From Subtercola frigoramans (GTDB taxonomy: Bacteria; Actinomycetota; Actinomycetes; Actinomycetales; Microbacteriaceae), in assembly GCF_016907385.1 (NCBI RefSeq), contig NZ_JAFBBU010000001.1, positions 3,596,001-3,660,000 of the forward strand: a stretch of 64,000 bases of DNA, written 5' to 3'. Shown piece after piece: positions 59,680 to 64,000 of this stretch. A program made the translations under genes and the position numbers. The notes under the pieces were generated by a model. That model was not told the origin of the DNA. It did not search any database and saw only the letters and a program-made list of their open reading frames with translations. Position 1 is the first letter of the stretch. Every line of letters starts with the position of its first letter.

Positions 59680-61659
59680 TCACCAGATGGCGACGCGGGA
59701 TTCCGGGGCCAACCACAGGGCATCGTCGACGGTGACGTCGAACGCTTCGTAGAACTCCGGGATGTTGCGAACGATCTGGTTGCAACGGAATTCATTCGGC
59801 GAGTGGGGGTCGATCGCCAGCAGGCGGATCACCTCTTCGTCTCTCGATTTCTGCTGCCAGGCCTGTGCCCACGACAAGAAGAACCGCTGGGCGCCGGTCA
59901 TACCGTCGATCACCGGGGGCTCCTGGCCGCCCAGCGAAATCAGGTACGCCTTCCACGCTATGCCGAGTCCACCGAGATCGCCAATGTTCTCGCCGATCGT
60001 GAGTGCGCCGTTCACATGGTGATCGGGCACCTGGGCTGGCGCCAGGGCGTCGTACTGTTCGATCAGGGAGGCTGTCAGGCTTTCGAATGCCTCGCGGTCG
60101 TCGGCCGTCCACCAGTCCGTCAGGCGCCCGTCGCCATCGAAACGCGAACCCTGGTCGTCGAAACCGTGGCCGATCTCGTGCCCGATCACCGCGCCGATTG
60201 CACCGTAGTTGGCTGCAGCATCCCGTGACTCATCGAAGAAGGGCAGCTGCAGGATGGCCGCAGGGAACACGATCTCGTTGAAACCGGGGTTGTAGTACGC
60301 GTTGATGGTCTGCGGGGTCATGAACCACTCGTCGCGGTCGAGGGGCTTTCCGACCTTGCCGAGTTCACGCTGGAACTCGAACTCGCTCGTAGCCCTCACG
60401 TTGGCGAACAGGCTGTCGGCACTGAGATCGAGCGCCGAATAGTCGCGCCACTTCACCGGGAAGCCGATCTTCGGCGTGAACTTGTCGAGCTTGTCCAGCG
60501 CCCGCTGGCGGGTCTCCGGGGTCATCCAGGCGAGATCGGTGATCGACTGGCGGTAGGCCTCGATCAGGTTCGCGACGAGTACGTCCATGGCAGCTTTGGC
60601 CGTCTTCGGGAAGTGCCGCTCGACATAGATACGGCCCACGGCCTCGCCCATCGAGCCCTCGACCAAGGAGACGCCGCGCTTCCACCGGGCGCGCATCGAG
60701 GGCGTGCCGGTCAGCGTACGACCGTAGAAGTCGAAGTTCTCCTCGACGAACTGCTCCGGAAGCAGCGCGGCGGCGCCGTGCACGACCTTCCAGGCCAGCC
60801 AGTCCTTCCACGATTCGAGCCGGTCTGCCGTGATGAGGGAGGAGAGGCCTTCGAGAAAACTGGGCTCGCGCACAACGATCTCATCGAAGACCGCCGCAGG
60901 AGCATCAAGTGCGTCACGCCACAGGGTGAGCGACCCCGCGGGCGAGGTCTCGTCCGCGGAACCGGCGAACAGGGCGAGCAGCTCAGCCCACGACAACAGG
61001 TTGTAGGTGGCCTGGGCATCACGCGTCTTCACGTTGTCCCAGTGCTTCGAGGCGATCTCGGTCTCTAGGGCGAAGACCCGGGCGGCCCGGTCCACAGAAC
61101 TGCCTTCGAAGCCAGCGAGTTCGAACATGCGCTGCACGTGCGCACGGTATGCCTCACGGATGGCTGCGAACTTCTCCTCGCGGTAGTAGCTCTCGTCTGG
61201 CAGTGAGATGCCGCCCTGCTCCACGAACACGAGGTAGCGTTCGGGGTTGCCCGGGTCGTTGTCGACGAAGAGGCCGAAGAAGCCCCCGACACCCTGGCGC
61301 TCGAGACGCCCGACCGTTCGCACGAAGTCCTCGAGCGTGGTGATCGACTGCACCTCGTTCAGCTGCGATTCGATCGGGGTGGCGCCGAGCTCCTCGATGC
61401 GCGCCTCGTCCATGAAGCTCGTGTAGAGGTCACCGAATTTGCGTTCTTCGCTACCCTCCGCGGCGCCCTGCGCCTCGACGATGATCTCCTGGACGGCCTT
61501 CTCGGCCGCCTCGGCGAGCAGGTAGAACGATCCCCAGCGCGCCTTGTCTTCAGGGATCTCGGTCGTGGCGATCCAGCGCCCGTTGACGTGCCGGAACAGG
61601 TCGTCCTGCGCGCGGGTCGCAGGGTCGAGTGAGGTGGTTTCGATACCCGATGAGCTCAT
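59680..61659 (-). CDS. M13-family zinc metallopeptidase (neprilysin/PepO-like)
   Basis: A 659-residue peptidase. The zinc motif HEIGH lies in IGHEIGHGFDDQGSRFDGDG near residue 492, the third ligand Glu in GENIGDLGGLGIAWKAY near 560, and the substrate-binding NAYYNPGFNEIVFPAAIL near 455. The N-terminus DDLFRHVNGRWIATTEIPEDKARWGSF is typical. No signal peptide or membrane anchor is present, unlike eukaryotic members, so it probably acts on peptides in the cytoplasm. TATGCT lies six bases before the ATG. Confidence 0.94.
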   Translation of the reverse strand: MSSSGIETTSLDPATRAQDDLFRHVNGRWIATTEIPEDKARWGSFYLLAEAAEKAVQEIIVEAQGAAEGSEERKFGDLYTSFMDEARIEELGATPIESQLNEVQSITTLEDFVRTVGRLERQGVGGFFGLFVDNDPGNPERYLVFVEQGGISLPDESYYREEKFAAIREAYRAHVQRMFELAGFEGSSVDRAARVFALETEIASKHWDNVKTRDAQATYNLLSWAELLALFAGSADETSPAGSLTLWRDALDAPAAVFDEIVVREPSFLEGLSSLITADRLESWKDWLAWKVVHGAAALLPEQFVEENFDFYGRTLTGTPSMRARWKRGVSLVEGSMGEAVGRIYVERHFPKTAKAAMDVLVANLIEAYRQSITDLAWMTPETRQRALDKLDKFTPKIGFPVKWRDYSALDLSADSLFANVRATSEFEFQRELGKVGKPLDRDEWFMTPQTINAYYNPGFNEIVFPAAILQLPFFDESRDAAANYGAIGAVIGHEIGHGFDDQGSRFDGDGRLTDWWTADDREAFESLTASLIEQYDALAPAQVPDHHVNGALTIGENIGDLGGLGIAWKAYLISLGGQEPPVIDGMTGAQRFFLSWAQAWQQKSRDEEVIRLLAIDPHSPNEFRCNQIVRNIPEFYEAFDVTVDDALWLAPESRVAIW

Positions 61660-61665
61660 GGCTCA

Positions 61666-61671
61666 AGCATA
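61666..61671 (-). promoter_or_regulatory. -10 element of a leaderless peptidase transcript
   Basis: TATGCT on the minus strand ends six bases before the M13 peptidase ATG. The divergent MATE gene starts within about 20 bases, so the two promoters overlap. Confidence 0.6.
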
Positions 61672-61678
61672 CTTAGGC

Positions 61679-63010
61679 GTGCCTGTGCGAAACCCACCGG
61701 TCGACAGAGACATCCTCCGGCTCGCCGTTCCGGCCCTGGGTGCGCTGATCGCCGAGCCTCTCTTCCTTCTCACCGACACGGCCATGGTCGGCCACCTGGG
61801 GGAGGTGCAACTTGCAGCGCTCGGCATCGCCAGTGCGATCATCCAGACGGCCATCGGCCTGCTCATCTTCCTGGCGTATGCGACGACGCCTGCGGTGGCG
61901 AGGAGGCTGGGTGCCGGCGACCGTACCGGGGCCATCAGGGCGGGAATCGACGGGTTGTGGCTGGCACTTGGTCTCGGAATCGTGGTGGTTGCGCTGGGGG
62001 CGCTCACGTCACATGCCGTGATCGGCATATTAACGAGCGATCCCGCCATCGCCGCGGAAACGAACACCTACCTCACCATTTCGCTGGCCGGCTTGCCGGC
62101 GATGCTGCTCGTCATCGCTGCAACAGGCCTCTTGCGCGGCCTGCAGAACACCAGGACGCCCCTGGTGGTCGCCGTCTCGGGGTTTGCCGCGAATGCCGGC
62201 CTCAACGCGGTCTTCATCTACGGTTTCGGCTGGGGAATTGCCGGCTCGGCCGCCGGCACCGTGGTCGCCCAGTGGGCGATGGCCGGGGCCTACCTCGTCA
62301 TTGCGGTGCGAGCCGCCAGGCAGAGCGGTGCGAGCCTCCGCCCTGGCTTCGACGGTATCGGTTCTGCCGCGGCATCCGGCGGATGGTTGTTTCTGCGAAC
62401 CGCGAGCCTCCGAGCCGCGATGCTCGCCACCGTCGCGGTCGCCGCGACCTTCGGCACAGCCCAGCTGGGAGCATTCCAGATCGCTCTGACGTTGTTCACA
62501 GCCCTCGCGCTCGTTCTGGATTCGCTCGCCATCGCTGGCCAGGCGCTGATCGGCCATCGACTAGGCGCCTCCGACACCGTCGGCGTGAAGCAGATCACCC
62601 GGCGACTGGTGCTCTGGGGCCTCGGTACGGGTGCCGTGCTCGGACTGCTGCTGGCGAGCGCAGCGACCCTCCTCGGCCCCGTATTCTCGCCGAGCGTCGA
62701 CGTACAGCGTGCCCTCACCGTCACCGTCTACACGATGGCAGTGGGCATTCCCCTCGCCGGGTTCGTCTTCGTGCTCGACGGGGTGCTCATCGGCGCGGGA
62801 GACGCCCGGTACCTCGCCCTGACCGGTGTGGTCAACCTGGCCTGTTATGCCCCGCTCCTGGCCGTCGTGATCGCCGCCCCTCCCACTGGCGACCTGGCGC
62901 TCGTCTGGTTGTGGGCAGCGTTCGGCTACGGCTACATCGGAGCGCGGGCCCTCACCCTCGGGCTCCGGGCCCGAACTTCAGCCTGGATCGTGCCCGGCCT
63001 TGCGCGCTGA
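61679..63010 (+). CDS. MATE-family efflux transporter (DinF-like)
   Basis: A polytopic membrane protein of about 443 residues with twelve predicted membrane segments in two homologous halves. PALGALIAEPLFLLTDTAMVGHLGEVQLAALGIA opens the first half and LRTASLRAAMLATVAVAATFGTAQLGAFQIAL the second. The family exports cationic compounds or toxins in exchange for Na+ or H+. The start is uncertain: GTG 61679 gives VPVRNPPVDRDILRLAVPA, while ATG 61658 or GTG 61685 are possible. It is divergent from the M13 peptidase gene with almost no gap. Confidence 0.88.
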   Translation: MPVRNPPVDRDILRLAVPALGALIAEPLFLLTDTAMVGHLGEVQLAALGIASAIIQTAIGLLIFLAYATTPAVARRLGAGDRTGAIRAGIDGLWLALGLGIVVVALGALTSHAVIGILTSDPAIAAETNTYLTISLAGLPAMLLVIAATGLLRGLQNTRTPLVVAVSGFAANAGLNAVFIYGFGWGIAGSAAGTVVAQWAMAGAYLVIAVRAARQSGASLRPGFDGIGSAAASGGWLFLRTASLRAAMLATVAVAATFGTAQLGAFQIALTLFTALALVLDSLAIAGQALIGHRLGASDTVGVKQITRRLVLWGLGTGAVLGLLLASAATLLGPVFSPSVDVQRALTVTVYTMAVGIPLAGFVFVLDGVLIGAGDARYLALTGVVNLACYAPLLAVVIAAPPTGDLALVWLWAAFGYGYIGARALTLGLRARTSAWIVPGLAR

Positions 63011-63025
63011 CGAGACGCGTTGAAT

Positions 63026-63823
63026 TCAGACCACGAAGGCGTGACCCGGCTCAGCGAGAATGATTGCGCCGGCGAAGGCATCATGCACCCGCCTCACCGC
63101 GTCGGCCGGGTCGAGGTCGTCGGCCAGGTGGGTCAGGATGATCGTCTCTACCCCCGCAGCGGCCGCCGTCCTGGCGGCGTCCTCCGGTGTGTGGTGCACG
63201 GCCTCGTCGCCCAGCGCCTGACGGGAATATCCCACTTCGCACAGAAGCGTCGCCGACTCCTCCGCCATCTCCACCAGAGACGTGCAGGGAGCAGTGTCGC
63301 CCGAGTACGTGATCGCTGAGCTGCCATCGCTGACCGTCAGTGCAAACGCCGGAACGCCGTGCGCCACAGGCCCCCACGCCAACTCGAGGCCACCGACGAC
63401 CGTTTCGCCCCAGCCGCTCATCTCGGTGAACGCAAACACCTCATGCAAGCCCCGCACAGCATCCGGGCCCAGGAATTCGGCAAGCCTGTCGGCCAGTGCC
63501 TCCGGGCCGATCACTCGGATCTTCGCCGCTGGCCGTAGCGAGCTGTGCCGGAGTGCGTAGTAGGCCACGAGAAGATCGGCCGTGTGGTCTGCGTGGCGGT
63601 GCGAGATCCAGATCGCGTCGAGATCCTCGAGGCGCGTGAACCGCTGTAATTCGGCCAGGGTTCCGGTGCCGGCGTCGATCCAGATCGACGTCGACGGAGC
63701 AGCTGTTGCACCCGGCTGCTGCGAGCCGGAACCGCGAAGGCCAGAGCCCTGCAACAGGTAGCCGGAGCACGGTTTGCCGGGCAGCGGATACGGGGTGGCC
63801 GTGCCGAGAACTGTCAGTTGCAT
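63026..63823 (-). CDS. MBL-fold metal-dependent hydrolase (RNase Z-like)
   Basis: A 265-residue metallo-beta-lactamase-fold protein. The metal motif SHRHADH (HxHxDH) is near residue 74, further ligands are in GPVAHGVPAF, YSGDTAPC and ILTHLADDL. It lacks the long exosite arm of true tRNase Z, so it may be a phosphodiesterase or lactonase-type hydrolase. Start ATG 63823 is favoured over one three codons upstream because TAAGGT ends seven bases before it. Convergent with the MATE gene, 15 bases apart. Confidence 0.88.
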   Translation of the reverse strand: MQLTVLGTATPYPLPGKPCSGYLLQGSGLRGSGSQQPGATAAPSTSIWIDAGTGTLAELQRFTRLEDLDAIWISHRHADHTADLLVAYYALRHSSLRPAAKIRVIGPEALADRLAEFLGPDAVRGLHEVFAFTEMSGWGETVVGGLELAWGPVAHGVPAFALTVSDGSSAITYSGDTAPCTSLVEMAEESATLLCEVGYSRQALGDEAVHHTPEDAARTAAAAGVETIILTHLADDLDPADAVRRVHDAFAGAIILAEPGHAFVV

Positions 63824-63830
63824 GTTCTCC

Positions 63831-63836
63831 ACCTTA
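63831..63836 (-). promoter_or_regulatory. -10 element of a leaderless transcript
   Basis: TAAGGT on the minus strand ends seven bases before ATG 63823. Confidence 0.6.
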
Positions 63837-63859
63837 GAGATGCTGCCGAGAGCTGACGT

Positions 63860-64000
63860 CTACTGTGCTACCGGGCCCGAAGTGTTGCCGATGTGCAGAA
63901 CCGACGTGAGCGAGACGTCGCCGACCGAACGGCCGGCCAGCAGCTCGGTCACGGCGAAGCCGGCAGCCCGTCCCTTCTCCATGGCCGGCTGCACCATCGT
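63860..64000 (-). CDS. LacI-family transcriptional regulator, C-terminal fragment (partial)
   Basis: The last 46 codons of a gene that continues past the window edge. The peptide contains QPAMEKGRAAGFAVTELLAG and ends DVSLTSVLHIGNTSGPVAQ, the conserved C-terminus of the LacI/GalR sugar-binding domain. The DNA-binding domain and target are not visible. It is not disrupted within the window. Confidence 0.8.
   Translation of the reverse strand, partial: TMVQPAMEKGRAAGFAVTELLAGRSVGDVSLTSVLHIGNTSGPVAQ

Overview
The window is chromosomal DNA of a high-GC Actinomycetota, most likely a Microbacteriaceae-type organism (inference). Supporting signs are a mycothiol-dependent maleylpyruvate isomerase, the coproporphyrin-dependent branch of heme synthesis (CgoX, CpfC, ChdC), frequent GTG starts, and many genes whose start codon lies 6-7 bases after a TANNNT -10 element, meaning leaderless transcripts. 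I see no rRNA, tRNA, CRISPR array, insertion sequence or phage genes, and no gene-free stretch longer than 300 bases.

Positions 1-6749 hold a peptide/nickel-type ABC importer on the minus strand (substrate-binding lipoprotein cut by the window edge, a permease, a permease-ATPase fusion and an ATPase) in one operon with a dihydrodipicolinate synthase-family aldolase/lyase. A divergent XRE-cupin regulator and a class I glutamine amidotransferase follow. Positions 6796-7797 encode a renalase-like flavoprotein.

Positions 7945-35022 form an aromatic-catabolism island. catR-catB-catC-catA takes catechol through muconate and muconolactone. A MarR regulator and an acyl-CoA-dehydrogenase-fold flavin hydroxylase follow. 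Gentisate 1,2-dioxygenase, fumarylpyruvate hydrolase and mycothiol-dependent maleylpyruvate isomerase form a complete gentisate route with MarR and PaaX regulators. Next come a salicylyl-CoA 5-hydroxylase-like protein, an NDP-forming CoA synthetase-like protein and an aryl-AMP ligase, which together would turn salicylate into gentisyl-CoA. On the opposite strand sit an aryl-alcohol dehydrogenase, an aromatic aldehyde dehydrogenase, an esterase and a second ABC importer. A TetR regulator and a GH3 beta-glucosidase complete the island. Read together, the genes could take up a phenolic glycoside, hydrolyse its ester and glucosidic bonds, oxidise salicyl alcohol to salicylate and degrade it via gentisate, with a catechol branch alongside. 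Such a salicinoid (salicin/salicortin) pathway is my inference and the most interesting hypothesis here.

Positions 35110-46490 hold mixed core genes: a phytoene-desaturase-like oxidoreductase carrying an in-frame palindromic insertion, CorA, the tRNA hydroxylase TrhO, a PEP-mutase-family protein, a membrane protein with an LssY-C-like domain, a YhdH-type oxidoreductase, a polytopic membrane protein and a helical-repeat protein of unknown role. Positions 46543-58600 are a nearly complete heme cluster: hemA diverges from hemE-hemG(cgoX)-three small envelope genes-chdC-cpfC-hemC-hemD-hemB-hemL-PH-like protein. The right end has a class A beta-lactamase-like serine hydrolase, an M13 metallopeptidase, a MATE transporter, an RNase Z-like MBL hydrolase and the C-terminus of a LacI-family regulator.
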